The notes under the pieces are model-generated. The model had not been told where the DNA came from, searched no databases, and worked only from the letters and a program-made list of their open reading frames with translations. Position numbers and translations under genes: made by a program. This document shows, piece after piece, positions 29,751 through 38,383 of a stretch of 64,000 nt of DNA; the stretch's first letter is position 1; the number at the start of each line of letters is the position of its first letter. The stretch comes from Enterobacter quasihormaechei (GTDB lineage: Bacteria > Pseudomonadota > Gammaproteobacteria > Enterobacterales > Enterobacteriaceae). The DNA lies in NCBI RefSeq assembly GCF_004331385.1, contig NZ_SJON01000002.1, positions 62,001 to 126,000 on the forward strand, written 5' to 3'.

Positions 29751-29826
29751 TATCTGCGCATTTTCAGTCATTGCATTCCAATTTCTGAAGCGTCCTTCCA
29801 GAATTACCCGTCCACCCGCTGCTTTT

Positions 29827-29846
29827 TACTGGTATTTTATACAGGC
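29827..29846. promoter_or_regulatory. LexA (SOS) box before the symE-like gene
   Basis: TACTGGTATTTTATACAGGC matches the E. coli LexA consensus TACTGTATATATATACAGTA closely: CTGG-N8-ACAG against CTGT-N8-ACAG, with an all-AT/TA spacer. It lies 38 bp before the start codon of the SymE-like gene. E. coli symE is itself LexA-repressed, which supports the reading. Confidence 0.8.
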
Positions 29847-29883
29847 ATGAAGTACCACCTTTGCCCTGTTCACCGGAGAGCCT

Positions 29884-30114
29884 ATGCAGCAGATCGCGAT
29901 CGCCAAACCCTATCGTCACTTAAAAGTGGGTTACTTCAGAAAACGCCATGAAGATCGTAAAACGAAAATCCCAAAACGCTACAGCGTACACGCCGCGCTG
30001 AGCCTGAAGGGCGACTGGCTTGAAAAGGCGGGGTTTACCACCAACTCTCAGGTTCGGGTGGGCGTCGAGCACGGGAAAATCGTCATTGAGTTGATGGCGG
30101 AAGATGCCTCGTAA
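29884..30114 (+). CDS. SymE-family type I toxin-like protein
   Basis: Short basic protein of 76 residues with a SymE-type AbrB-like fold: YSVHAALSLKGDWLEKAGF followed by VRVGVEHGKIVIEL corresponds to the E. coli SymE block LKGQWLEAAGF...VDVKVMEGCIVL. E. coli SymE has been described as an SOS-induced RNA endonuclease or nucleoid-binding toxin held down by the antisense RNA SymR. Here the gene is shorter (76 against 113 residues) and ends soon after the core. A GGAGAG ribosome site precedes the ATG. A LexA box lies upstream. No antisense RNA promoter could be firmly recognised on the minus strand. Confidence 0.78.
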   Translation: MQQIAIAKPYRHLKVGYFRKRHEDRKTKIPKRYSVHAALSLKGDWLEKAGFTTNSQVRVGVEHGKIVIELMAEDAS

Positions 30115-30227
30115 AGTCGTGACTTTTTTCTGCGCCGCACCTTTTTTTCATGCGACAATAGAAGGAACAATCGGCCATTGAGCCGCTCAAAGCGTAATAT
30201 TTTCAAAGAAATGGATATCATAACTCC

Positions 30228-32789
30228 ATGAGCACAATCGACAATTTCGACGCACATACGCCGATGATGCAGCAGTATCTGAAGCTGAAAGCACAGCATC
30301 CGGAAATTCTGCTGTTTTACCGTATGGGCGACTTTTACGAGCTTTTTTATGACGATGCGAAACGTGCGTCTCAGTTGCTCGACATTTCCCTGACGAAACG
30401 TGGCGCGTCGGCAGGTGAGCCAATCCCGATGGCGGGCATCCCGCATCACGCGGTTGAAAACTATCTGGCGAAACTGGTGAACCAGGGCGAGTCTGTCGCC
30501 ATCTGCGAACAAATTGGCGACCCGGCAACGTCGAAAGGCCCCGTTGAGCGCAAGGTCGTGCGCATCGTCACGCCGGGAACCATCAGCGATGAAGCCCTGC
30601 TTCAGGAGCGCCAGGATAACCTGCTGGCGGCCATCTGGCAGGACGGTAAAGGGTTTGGCTACGCCACGCTGGACATCAGCTCCGGTCGTTTTCGCCTGAG
30701 TGAACCGGCTGACCGTGAAACCATGGCGGCCGAGCTACAGCGTACCAATCCGGCAGAACTGCTCTACGCAGAGGATTTCGCCGAGATGGCGCTGATCGAA
30801 GGCCGCCGCGGCCTGCGTCGTCGTCCACTGTGGGAGTTCGAAATTGATACCGCGCGCCAGCAGCTGAACCTGCAATTTGGCACGCGCGATTTGATTGGCT
30901 TTGGCGTGGAAAATGCACCGCGCGGGCTGTGTGCAGCAGGCTGCCTGTTGCAGTACGTGAAGGATACGCAACGTACCGCCCTGCCCCATATCCGTTCTAT
31001 TACCATGGAGCGTCAGCAGGACAGCATCATCATGGATGCCGCCACGCGCCGCAACCTGGAGATCACACAGAACCTCGCTGGTGGCATTGAAAACACGCTG
31101 GCGTCGGTTCTCGACAGCACGGTTACTCCAATGGGCAGCCGTATGCTTAAACGCTGGCTGCATATGCCGATTCGCAATACCGAAACGCTCATCGGCCGCC
31201 AGCAAACCATTGCCGCATTGCAGGATCGTTACACCGAGTTGCAGCCGGTGCTGCGTCAGGTGGGTGATCTTGAGCGAATCCTTGCACGTCTGGCATTGCG
31301 CACCGCGCGTCCACGCGATCTCGCCCGTATGCGTCACGCTTTCCATCAGTTGCCGGAACTGCGCGCTCAGCTGGAAGAAGTCGACAGCGCGCCGGTGCAA
31401 AAGCTCCGCGAAACAATGGGCGAATTTAACGAGCTTCGCGAGCTGCTGGAACGCGCCATCATTGATGCGCCACCTGTTCTGGTGCGCGATGGCGGCGTCA
31501 TTGCCCCGGGTTACAACGAAGAGCTGGACGAATGGCGCGCGCTGGCCGATGGCGCGACGGATTATCTGGATAAGCTGGAAATCCGCGAGCGTGAACGTCT
31601 GGGGCTCGATACCCTTAAAGTCGGTTACAACGCCGTACACGGCTACTATATCCAGATCAGTCGTGGCCAGAGCCACCTGGCACCGATTCACTACGTTCGC
31701 CGCCAGACGCTGAAAAACGCCGAGCGCTATATTATCCCCGAGCTGAAAGAGTACGAGGACAAAGTTCTCACGTCGAAAGGTAAAGCGCTGGCGCTGGAAA
31801 AACAGCTTTATGACGAGCTGTTCGATATCCTGATGCCGCACCTGGCTGACCTGCAACAGAGCGCCGCCGCGCTGGCCGAGCTGGATGTGCTGGTAAACCT
31901 GGCCGAGCGCGCCGAGACGCTGAATTACACCTGTCCAGCCTTCACTGACAAACCCGGCATTCGCATTACCGAAGGCCGACACCCGGTGGTTGAGCAGGTG
32001 CTGAACGAGCCATTTATTGCCAACCCGTTGAACCTGTCACCGCAGCGAAGAATGCTGATCATTACCGGCCCCAACATGGGCGGTAAAAGTACCTATATGC
32101 GCCAGACAGCCCTCATCGCGCTGCTCGCCTATATTGGCAGCTACGTTCCTGCGCAGAAGGTTGAGATTGGTCCTGTCGACCGTATCTTCACCCGTGTAGG
32201 TGCGGCGGACGATCTGGCGAGCGGTCGCTCCACCTTTATGGTCGAGATGACCGAAACCGCCAACATACTGCATAACGCAACAGAGAATAGTCTGGTGTTG
32301 ATGGATGAAGTGGGACGCGGTACGTCCACCTATGACGGCCTGTCTCTGGCCTGGGCGTGTGCGGAAAGTCTGGCAAATAAAATCAAGGCGCTGACGCTGT
32401 TCGCGACTCACTATTTCGAACTGACACAGCTGCCAGAGAAAATGGAAGGCGTGGCTAACGTCCATCTTGATGCGCTTGAGCACGGCGATACCATCGCCTT
32501 TATGCACACGGTGCAGGACGGCGCGGCAAGCAAGAGTTATGGCCTAGCCGTCGCCGCGCTGGCGGGCGTGCCGAAAGAGGTGATTAAGCGCGCGCGTCAG
32601 AAATTGCGTGAGCTGGAAAGCTTGTCACCGAATGCGGCAGCCACGCAGATAGATGGCACGCAGATGTCGCTGCTGGCGGCCCCGGAAGAGACGTCTCCAG
32701 CCGTGGAAGCGCTGGAAAACCTGGATCCGGACTCGCTGACGCCGCGTCAGGCGCTGGAGTGGATTTATCGGCTGAAAAGCCTGGTTTAG
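30228..32789 (+). CDS. mutS: DNA mismatch repair ATPase MutS
   Basis: Recognises mismatches and small loops and recruits MutL. It has 853 residues, identical in length to E. coli. The mismatch-contact motif ([11 protein letters not shown], with Phe and Glu) is at about residues 27-37. The C-terminal ABC-type ATPase has Walker [14 protein letters not shown] (about 614-626), Walker [13 protein letters not shown] and the THYFEL motif. The C-terminal tetramer helix is complete. The gene is followed by a REP cluster and the variable mutS-rpoS region. Confidence 0.98.
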   Translation: MSTIDNFDAHTPMMQQYLKLKAQHPEILLFYRMGDFYELFYDDAKRASQLLDISLTKRGASAGEPIPMAGIPHHAVENYLAKLVNQGESVAICEQIGDPATSKGPVERKVVRIVTPGTISDEALLQERQDNLLAAIWQDGKGFGYATLDISSGRFRLSEPADRETMAAELQRTNPAELLYAEDFAEMALIEGRRGLRRRPLWEFEIDTARQQLNLQFGTRDLIGFGVENAPRGLCAAGCLLQYVKDTQRTALPHIRSITMERQQDSIIMDAATRRNLEITQNLAGGIENTLASVLDSTVTPMGSRMLKRWLHMPIRNTETLIGRQQTIAALQDRYTELQPVLRQVGDLERILARLALRTARPRDLARMRHAFHQLPELRAQLEEVDSAPVQKLRETMGEFNELRELLERAIIDAPPVLVRDGGVIAPGYNEELDEWRALADGATDYLDKLEIRERERLGLDTLKVGYNAVHGYYIQISRGQSHLAPIHYVRRQTLKNAERYIIPELKEYEDKVLTSKGKALALEKQLYDELFDILMPHLADLQQSAAALAELDVLVNLAERAETLNYTCPAFTDKPGIRITEGRHPVVEQVLNEPFIANPLNLSPQRRMLIITGPNMGGKSTYMRQTALIALLAYIGSYVPAQKVEIGPVDRIFTRVGAADDLASGRSTFMVEMTETANILHNATENSLVLMDEVGRGTSTYDGLSLAWACAESLANKIKALTLFATHYFELTQLPEKMEGVANVHLDALEHGDTIAFMHTVQDGAASKSYGLAVAALAGVPKEVIKRARQKLRELESLSPNAAATQIDGTQMSLLAAPEETSPAVEALENLDPDSLTPRQALEWIYRLKSLV

Positions 32790-32806
32790 TTCTCTGCGGT
32801 CTGTTT

Positions 32807-32924
32807 TGCCGGGTGGCGGCTTCGCCTTACCCGGCCTACAAAACCCGTAGGCCCGGTAAGCGCAGCGCCACCGGGCAGAAGACCGCACAATATCATCGCC
32901 CGGTAAGCCTGGCACCGCCGGGCT
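32807..32924. repeat. REP cluster after mutS
   Basis: Three REP units: a forward unit at 32807-32839 (GCCGGGTGGCGG...CCCGGCCTAC), an inverted unit at 32846-32876 and a shorter third unit at 32898-32924 (CGCCCGGTAAGCCTGGCACCGCCGGGC). It lies between the convergent mutS and decarboxylase operons. Confidence 0.85.
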
Positions 32925-32930
32925 TTTCCC

Positions 32931-33152
32931 TTACAGCAGAGGCGGGATCGTCGGCACCTGCGGTGCCTCGTCAATATCCTTCTGCGTCATACGGAATGCT
33001 TCAGGATAGTGTTCACGGCTGGTCCGGCGCAGCGGTTCGGTATTGCGCCAGGTATACAGACAGTGCTGACACTGGTATACCGTCCAGACACCTTTCACCG
33101 GTGATGTTGCCATCACTTCGATATGTTCATCGGCACAACGTGGACAAATCAT
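32931..33152 (-). CDS. ecdD: Non-oxidative hydroxyarylic acid decarboxylase subunit D
   Basis: Small subunit of the hydroxyarylic acid decarboxylase (BsdD/VdcD/KpdD family). It has 73 residues. Two CxxC pairs, CPRC (3-6) and CQHC (28-31), suggest a zinc ribbon. A GGAGG ribosome site lies before the ATG. Its exact role is not known, but it accompanies subunits B and C in many bacteria. Last gene of ecdBCD; symbol follows the E. coli/Enterobacter usage. Confidence 0.9.
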   Translation of the reverse strand: MICPRCADEHIEVMATSPVKGVWTVYQCQHCLYTWRNTEPLRRTSREHYPEAFRMTQKDIDEAPQVPTIPPLL

Positions 33153-33162
33153 TTTTTCCTCC

Positions 33163-34590
33163 TTATTGACGTGCCGCCAGCATCGCGGTCAGTTTTTCGG
33201 CCCAGGCTTTGGTTTCAGGGAGATCCTGTACCGGCTGGCTGTAGTGGCCACGGTTGTCCGGGGCGACAGGCGTGGTGGCATCAATGATCAGCTTGTCAGT
33301 GATCCCCGCCGGGCTGGAGCCGGGGTCAAGCTCCAGCACAGACATATTCGGTAGCTGTACCAGATCGCCCGCGGGATTGACCTTCGATGACAGCGCCCAC
33401 ATTACCTGCGGCAGGTTAAACGGATCGACGTCCTCATCCACCATAATCACCATCTTCACGTAGCCCAGACCGTGCGGCGTGGTCATGGCGCGGAGCCCGA
33501 CCGCACGAGCAAAACCGCCGTACCGTTTTTTGGTGGAGATAATCGCCAGCAGGCCGTGTGTGTACATGGCGTTAACCGCCTGCACCTCCGGGAATTCTGC
33601 CTTCAGCTGCTGATAAAGCGGCACGCAGGTGGCGGGCCCCATCAGATAATCAATTTCGGTCCACGGCATCCCCAGGTAGAGAGATTCGAAAATGGGTTTG
33701 GTGCGGTAAGACACTTTATCGATGCGCACGACCGTCATGTTGCGTCCACCGGAGTAGTGCCCGGTAAACTCGCCAAATGGCCCTTCAATCTCGCGTTTCC
33801 GGCCTTCAATCACCCCTTCCAGGATCACTTCCGACCCCCACGGCACATCGAAACCGGTCAGCGGGGCCGTCGCAATCGGATATGGGCTTTCGCGTAGCGC
33901 GCCGGCCATCTCATATTCGGACTGATCGTATTTCAGCGGCGTGGCGCCCATCAGGGTGATGATCGGATCGTTACCCAACGTAATCGCAATGGGCAGATCT
34001 TCGCCGCGCTCTTCGGCCTTATGCAGATGCAGTGCGATATCATGCATCGGCACCGGTTGCAGGCCCAGCTTACGCTTGCCCTTCACTTCCATCCGATAAA
34101 TACCGACGTTCTGCTTGCCGAAGTGATCGGGGTCGAGCGGATCGCGCGAGACAACGCACGCCTTATCAAGATAAAAACCCCCGTCGCCGTCGTTCAGGCG
34201 GAACAGCGGCAGAATGTCGAACAGGTTGATGTCTTCTCCGTCAACCGTATTCTCCGCCCAAGCCGGGTTTGCACGACGCTCTGGCGCGACCGGAAATTTG
34301 TCCCAGCGACGAATAAACTCGTCGATCTGTTTTTTCACCGGGGTATTCGCCGGCAGCCCCATCGAAATGGCGTGGTTTTGCCACGAGCCGATGGTGTTCA
34401 TCACCACGCGGGCATCGGTGAAGCCGCGGATATTATCGAACCACAGCGCAGGCGCGCCATCGCCAATGCGCCCGGTAGCGTTGGCGGCCGCCGCCAGATC
34501 CGGCTCCGCGTTAACCTCTTCCTCAATTTTCAGCAGCTGCCCTTGCTCATCGAGCGCCTGCAAGAAGCTTCTCAAATCATCAAATGCCAT
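33163..34590 (-). CDS. ecdC: Non-oxidative hydroxyarylic acid decarboxylase subunit C (UbiD family)
   Basis: Catalytic decarboxylase that uses prenylated FMN to remove CO2 from 4-hydroxybenzoate, vanillate or related acids; the reaction is reversible. It has 475 residues from the ATG at 34590, which has an AGGAGA ribosome site. The in-frame extension to 34665 has no support. UbiD-type blocks are visible: NVGIYRMEVKGKRKLGLQP, EGPFGEFTGHYSGGR and the C-terminal TTPVAPDNRGHYS. The upstream gene supplies the cofactor enzyme and overlaps by 11 bp. Confidence 0.93.
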   Translation of the reverse strand: MAFDDLRSFLQALDEQGQLLKIEEEVNAEPDLAAAANATGRIGDGAPALWFDNIRGFTDARVVMNTIGSWQNHAISMGLPANTPVKKQIDEFIRRWDKFPVAPERRANPAWAENTVDGEDINLFDILPLFRLNDGDGGFYLDKACVVSRDPLDPDHFGKQNVGIYRMEVKGKRKLGLQPVPMHDIALHLHKAEERGEDLPIAITLGNDPIITLMGATPLKYDQSEYEMAGALRESPYPIATAPLTGFDVPWGSEVILEGVIEGRKREIEGPFGEFTGHYSGGRNMTVVRIDKVSYRTKPIFESLYLGMPWTEIDYLMGPATCVPLYQQLKAEFPEVQAVNAMYTHGLLAIISTKKRYGGFARAVGLRAMTTPHGLGYVKMVIMVDEDVDPFNLPQVMWALSSKVNPAGDLVQLPNMSVLELDPGSSPAGITDKLIIDATTPVAPDNRGHYSQPVQDLPETKAWAEKLTAMLAARQ

Positions 34591-35182
34591 CGTTATTCTC
34601 CTGTGAAAAATGTTTCGCTGCCTGCAAACCCTTCCAGCGTCGGGCTTTTTTATGCTCCAGACCAAACTGGTCGAGCACCCGTGTCACGATGTGCTGGGTG
34701 ATGTCATCGGCGGTTTGCGGGTGGTTGTAGTACGCAGGCATAGGCGGCACCATCGCCACGCCCATGCGTGAAAGGGCAAGCATGTTCTCAAGATGAATGG
34801 TGCTGAGCGGCGTTTCACGAGGAACGAGCACCAGCTTGCGCCCCTCTTTCAGCACCACGTCTGCCGCACGCCCCACCAGCCCTTCGGCGTAGCCCGCGCG
34901 GATACCCGCCAGCGTTTTCATGCTGCACGGGATGACGATCATGCCGTCGGTGCGAAACGAGCCGGAGGAGATGGTGGCAGCCTGATCGGCAGGGCTATGA
35001 ACGACATCCGCCAGTGCGGCAACGTCATGCGCGGTGAAGGGGGTTTCCAGCTCAATCGTGGTTTTTGCCCACTTCGACATCACCAGATGCGTTTGCACAT
35101 CAGGCATTTCCCGCAGCGCCTGCAACAGCGCCACGCCTAATGGCGCACCCGTCGCGCCCGTCATTCCTACAATCAGTCTCAT
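34580..35182 (-). CDS. ecdB: Non-oxidative hydroxyarylic acid decarboxylase subunit B (UbiX-like flavin prenyltransferase)
   Basis: Makes prenyl-FMN from FMN and dimethylallyl phosphate for the partner decarboxylase. It has 200 residues. The N-terminal flavin-binding segment MRLIVGMTGATGAPLG and the later MKTLAGIRAGYAEGLVGRAADV and PRETPLSTIHLENM blocks are typical of UbiX/Pad1. It is distinct from the housekeeping ubiX, which is normally near purF. First gene of ecdBCD, divergent from a MarR-type gene. Confidence 0.94.
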   Translation of the reverse strand: MRLIVGMTGATGAPLGVALLQALREMPDVQTHLVMSKWAKTTIELETPFTAHDVAALADVVHSPADQAATISSGSFRTDGMIVIPCSMKTLAGIRAGYAEGLVGRAADVVLKEGRKLVLVPRETPLSTIHLENMLALSRMGVAMVPPMPAYYNHPQTADDITQHIVTRVLDQFGLEHKKARRWKGLQAAKHFSQENNDGI

Positions 35183-35200
35183 TCAGCACCTCAATAAATT

Positions 35201-35216
35201 TGTTCGTATACGAACA
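35201..35216. promoter_or_regulatory. MarR-type operator 1 of ecdB/marR spacer
   Basis: TGTTCGTATACGAACA, a perfect 16-bp palindrome, 19 bp upstream of the ecdB start codon. Size and symmetry fit a MarR dimer site. Confidence 0.75.
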
Positions 35217-35253
35217 TATTAAGTAAACTACTCCTGGATCCTGCGCCTGACAA

Positions 35254-35271
35254 GATCGTTCGTACACGATC
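35254..35271. promoter_or_regulatory. MarR-type operator 2 of ecdB/marR spacer
   Basis: GATCGTTCGTACACGATC contains TTCGTACACGAT, which differs from the core TTCGTATACGAA of operator 1 in two positions. The two cores are 56 bp apart, roughly five helical turns. Confidence 0.68.
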
Positions 35272-35354
35272 ACACTTATCGCTAAAAACTCTCGCGTTAA
35301 AATTCAGGCCGAGAGCGGCTATCATAGAAGGAGTATTTTTCCGTCGGAGTGTTC

Positions 35355-35762
35355 ATGGAGTTAAGACAAGAAGCTTTTCACCTGCTACGCCAGCTTTTTC
35401 AACAGCATACCGCCCAGTGGCAGCACGCTTTGCCCGAGCTGACCAAGCCACAATATGCGGTGATGCGGTCGATAGCTGAAAATCCTGGCATAGAGCAGGT
35501 TGCACTGACTGACGTCGCGGTGAGCACCAAAGCGACGCTGGCGGAAATGCTGAGCCGTATGGAATCACGCGGTCTGGTCAGGCGCGAGCACGATCCTGCG
35601 GACAAGCGCCGTCGCTTTGTCTTCCTGACGGCTGAAGGTGAGGCCCTGCTGGGAAGCAGTAAACCGATTGGAAATAAGGTGGATGAGGCGTTTTTAGGGC
35701 GCCTTAACGACGCAGAACGAGAGCAATTTGTAGCGCTCATCATAAAGATGATGCACGATTAA
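35355..35762 (+). CDS. MarR-family regulator of the hydroxyarylic acid decarboxylase genes
   Basis: Winged-helix regulator of 135 residues from the ATG at 35355, which has a GGAG ribosome site; a GTG two codons earlier is less likely. The winged helix is visible as VALTDVAVSTKATLAEMLSRMESRGLVRREHDPADKRRRFVFLT. It is divergent from ecdBCD and two related palindromes lie between, so it probably represses ecdBCD and itself until a phenolic acid binds. This phenolic-sensing role is inference, by analogy with PadR- and MarR-controlled phenolic acid decarboxylases. Its end overlaps the convergent LysR gene by 4 bp. Confidence 0.88.
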   Translation: MELRQEAFHLLRQLFQQHTAQWQHALPELTKPQYAVMRSIAENPGIEQVALTDVAVSTKATLAEMLSRMESRGLVRREHDPADKRRRFVFLTAEGEALLGSSKPIGNKVDEAFLGRLNDAEREQFVALIIKMMHD

Positions 35763-36646
35763 CCAGCCCTGACGCGCATGAAATCAATAAACGTGCGCAC
35801 TTTTGCTGGCACATGCTGGGCATCGGGATAGACGGCATAAATGCCCTGCTGAGCAAACGTATACGCCGGTAACAGCGAGACCAGATCCCCCGCCTCCAGT
35901 GCGTTTCGCACCAGCCACTCCGGCAACAGCGCCACCCCACATCCGGCGAGGGCAAAAGCCATCAGCGCCTGGGCACTGTCAGCATACAGGCGCGGTGCTT
36001 TTTTGATCTCAAAGGACACCGGATGTCTATCAACACCTTTCACCTGCCAGCGCAGCGGCGAAGTTAAACGCTCGTGAATAATCCAGTCAGCGTCTGCCAG
36101 TTGCTCCAGCGATTCAACCGGGTGGTTTGCCAGCCAGCCTGGCGTTGCCACGGGCAGGATGGTGAAGGTGGTAATCAATGCGGCGTGATAGCGCGAATCG
36201 GCAAGCGTACCCAGCCGAATAGCGACATCGAAGCGCTCCGCGATAAGATCGGCATGCACAGAGGACGAGACATGCCGCACGCGAAGGTCCGGATGCTGCT
36301 GGCTAAATTCAGCCAGCAACGGCACCACCACCTGCGAGCCATACTCGGGCGTGGTGGTGATCCGCAGTTCTCCCGTCAGCCCGGCATGGTTGGCGCGAAC
36401 GTCATCCTGCAATCGCTCGGCATCCCTTAACAGCATCACGCTTCGCTGATGAAAAAGCCTTCCTGCCTCGGTCAGCGTCAGGCGACGGGTGGATCGCAGC
36501 AGCAGCGTTACACCCAGCTCCTCTTCAAGCTGACGAATATGGAAACTGACCACCGCTTTTGTCAGCCCCATCGCCTCCGCCGCGGCGGTGAAACTGCCGG
36601 TGTCCGCTACGGCGATAAACATCGCCGTTCGCTGTAGATTAAGCAT
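35759..36646 (-). CDS. LysR-family transcriptional regulator
   Basis: LysR-type regulator of 295 residues. The N-terminal helix-turn-helix is MLNLQRTAMFIAVADTGSFT...GLTKAVVSFHIRQLEEELG, followed by a periplasmic-binding-like effector domain of the CrgA/DmlR subgroup. The effector is unknown. It is divergent from an MFS gene with a 25-bp palindrome in the spacer, so it probably controls that gene and itself. Confidence 0.92.
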   Translation of the reverse strand: MLNLQRTAMFIAVADTGSFTAAAEAMGLTKAVVSFHIRQLEEELGVTLLLRSTRRLTLTEAGRLFHQRSVMLLRDAERLQDDVRANHAGLTGELRITTTPEYGSQVVVPLLAEFSQQHPDLRVRHVSSSVHADLIAERFDVAIRLGTLADSRYHAALITTFTILPVATPGWLANHPVESLEQLADADWIIHERLTSPLRWQVKGVDRHPVSFEIKKAPRLYADSAQALMAFALAGCGVALLPEWLVRNALEAGDLVSLLPAYTFAQQGIYAVYPDAQHVPAKVRTFIDFMRVRAG

Positions 36647-36659
36647 CGCTTGCCTGGCT

Positions 36660-36684
36660 TACTGTCAAAATAATGTTGACAGTA
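36660..36684. promoter_or_regulatory. LysR-type operator between the regulator and MFS gene
   Basis: TACTGTCAA, seven bases (AATAATG), TTGACAGTA: a perfect 9-bp inverted repeat. The right arm includes TTGACA, which could also be the -35 element of the MFS promoter. It is 13 bp upstream of the LysR start codon. Confidence 0.75.
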
Positions 36685-36755
36685 TATCGTGCTTTGTCGC
36701 GTTTATCCGTAACGCCGGGGCCGATACGATACGCCACCTCACCGGAGGAACTTCC

Positions 36756-37958
36756 ATGACGTATCGCAGCAAAATCGCCGTTATCTTTCTGCTCGGCTTT
36801 TTCCTTGATTTGATAAACATGTTTATTGCCAGCGTCGCCTTTCCGGCAATGGCCCACGCGTTTAATACCACGCCATCTGCGCTTGCCTGGGTCAGTAACG
36901 GATACATTGCCGGGCTGACGTTAGTCATCCCTTTCAGCAGCATCCTGACGCGCCGCGTCGGGCCGAAGCGCGTTATCCTGCTCTCGCTGGCCCTCTTTAG
37001 CGCGGCTTCCGTTGCGGCGGGCCTCTCCTCTTCGCTGGAAAGTCTGATTGCATGGCGAGTAGCGCAGGGGGCCGGAGGTGGTTTACTGATCCCGGTTGGC
37101 CAGGCGCTGACCTGGCAACAGTTTAAGCCTCACGAGCGGGCCAGACTCTCCTCGGCGGTGATGCTGGTCGCACTGCTTGCCCCGGCCTGCTCACCGGCTG
37201 TGGGCGGCATGCTGGTTCAGACATTAAGCTGGCGCTGGATATTTTTTGCCACCCTGCCCGTCGCCATCGTTACCTTTGTTTTGGCCTGCGCGTGGCTTAA
37301 AACAGAAGTATCACCGATAAAAACCACCAGGAGAGTAAATCTGTCTTTGCTGGCGGATCCGCTTTTGCGCTTATCCATGCTTATCTACGTGTGCGTACCC
37401 GGCATCTTTATTGGCGTAAACGTAACGGGCATGTATTACCTCCAGAACGAGGCCAATATGACACCCGCCGCAACGGGGATGCTTATGCTGCCGTGGTCTG
37501 TGGCCTCATTTTTAGCTATCACCGCGACAGGACGCTATTTCAACCGTATCGGCCCCCGGCCGCTGGTGGTCATCGGTTGCCTGTTGCAGGCGGCGGGCAT
37601 TCTGCTTTTAATTAACGTCACTTCGGCAATGCTGTTACCTGCCGTTGCGTTTGCGCTGATGGGAGCCGGGGGAAGCCTGTGTAGCAGCACGGCTCAGAGC
37701 AGCGCGTTTTTGACGGTGCGGCGGGAAGATATGCCAGATGCCAGCGCGCTGTGGAATCTGAATCGTCAGCTGAGCTTTTTTATGGGCGCCCTGCTGCTGG
37801 CCCAGGTGCTGAGCACCATGCAGGCGAATATCGCGCCGCTGGCCGCCTGGCACGGGATGTTTATTTTTGCCGCAGCCATCACCCTGCTGCCCATACTGTA
37901 CGTCTGTCGTCTTAACAACGCGCAGCTGCTTGCGCATCTGCAACAGGAGCAACCATGA
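36756..37958 (+). CDS. MFS transporter under the LysR regulator
   Basis: Major facilitator permease of 400 residues from the ATG at 36756, which has a CGGAGGAA ribosome site; the open frame upstream to 36588 covers the regulator gene and is not used. About 12 hydrophobic segments are visible. The motif after helix 2 (SSILTRRVGPKRVILLS) and the motif C-like segment in helix 5 (ACSPAVGGMLVQ) indicate a drug:H+ antiporter. The substrate is unknown. Confidence 0.85.
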   Translation: MTYRSKIAVIFLLGFFLDLINMFIASVAFPAMAHAFNTTPSALAWVSNGYIAGLTLVIPFSSILTRRVGPKRVILLSLALFSAASVAAGLSSSLESLIAWRVAQGAGGGLLIPVGQALTWQQFKPHERARLSSAVMLVALLAPACSPAVGGMLVQTLSWRWIFFATLPVAIVTFVLACAWLKTEVSPIKTTRRVNLSLLADPLLRLSMLIYVCVPGIFIGVNVTGMYYLQNEANMTPAATGMLMLPWSVASFLAITATGRYFNRIGPRPLVVIGCLLQAAGILLLINVTSAMLLPAVAFALMGAGGSLCSSTAQSSAFLTVRREDMPDASALWNLNRQLSFFMGALLLAQVLSTMQANIAPLAAWHGMFIFAAAITLLPILYVCRLNNAQLLAHLQQEQP

Positions 37959-38332
37959 CGCATTTCGAACAAGAGATCTTCGACATCCACGTCGCACTTG
38001 AAAACTGGTTAGGTGAAGGCAAAGGCGATCCCGATGCCCTGCTCGCCCGTTTCCACCCGGACTTTCTGATGGTCACGCCAGGTGGCACACCTTTAGACCA
38101 TCACGCCCTTGCTCAATTTTTAAACGCGCAGCGTGGAGCCCGGCCTGGGCTCTGGATCGGCATTGATGCGTTAAGGACGCTACAGACGTGGGACAACGGC
38201 GCGGTGCTTCATTACCGGGAGACGCAAACCCGACCAGGCCAGCCCGTTAACGTGCGCTGGTCAACCGCGGTGCTCAATCAGGAAGGCGATACCATCACCT
38301 GGCGTTTGCTGCACGAAACGGCGCAATCGTAA
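37955..38332 (+). CDS. SnoaL/NTF2-like small protein (DUF4440 type)
   Basis: Soluble protein of 125 residues predicted to have an NTF2-like cone fold: an N-terminal helix pair with HVALENWLGEG, then FHPDFLMVTPGGTPLDHHALAQFL and a run of beta strands ending RWSTAVLNQEGDTITWRLLHET. Such proteins may be enzymes or binding domains, and the role is unknown here. The start overlaps the MFS stop by 4 bp, so it is cotranscribed with the exporter. Confidence 0.75.
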   Translation: MTHFEQEIFDIHVALENWLGEGKGDPDALLARFHPDFLMVTPGGTPLDHHALAQFLNAQRGARPGLWIGIDALRTLQTWDNGAVLHYRETQTRPGQPVNVRWSTAVLNQEGDTITWRLLHETAQS

Positions 38333-38337
38333 GGCAT

Positions 38338-38368
38338 AAAAAAGGCCCGTCTCACGACGGGCCTTTTT
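38338..38368. terminator. Bidirectional terminator between the SnoaL-like gene and rpoS
   Basis: AAAAAA-GGCCCGTC-TCAC-GACGGGCC-TTTTT. The 8-bp GC-rich stem has an A-run on the left and a T-run on the right, so it can end both convergent transcripts. Confidence 0.92.
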
Positions 38369-38383
38369 CTGACGAATGGTTGC

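Noticed and set aside
29850..29950. Antisense RNA (SymR-like) over the symE-like start
   Set aside because: A TACGAT-like -10 exists on the minus strand but with no acceptable -35; not enough to annotate an RNA gene.
36588..36755. Upstream extension of the LysR-linked MFS frame
   Set aside because: The extra 56 codons overlap the divergent LysR gene and its operator and lack a ribosome site, while the ATG at 36756 has a strong one.
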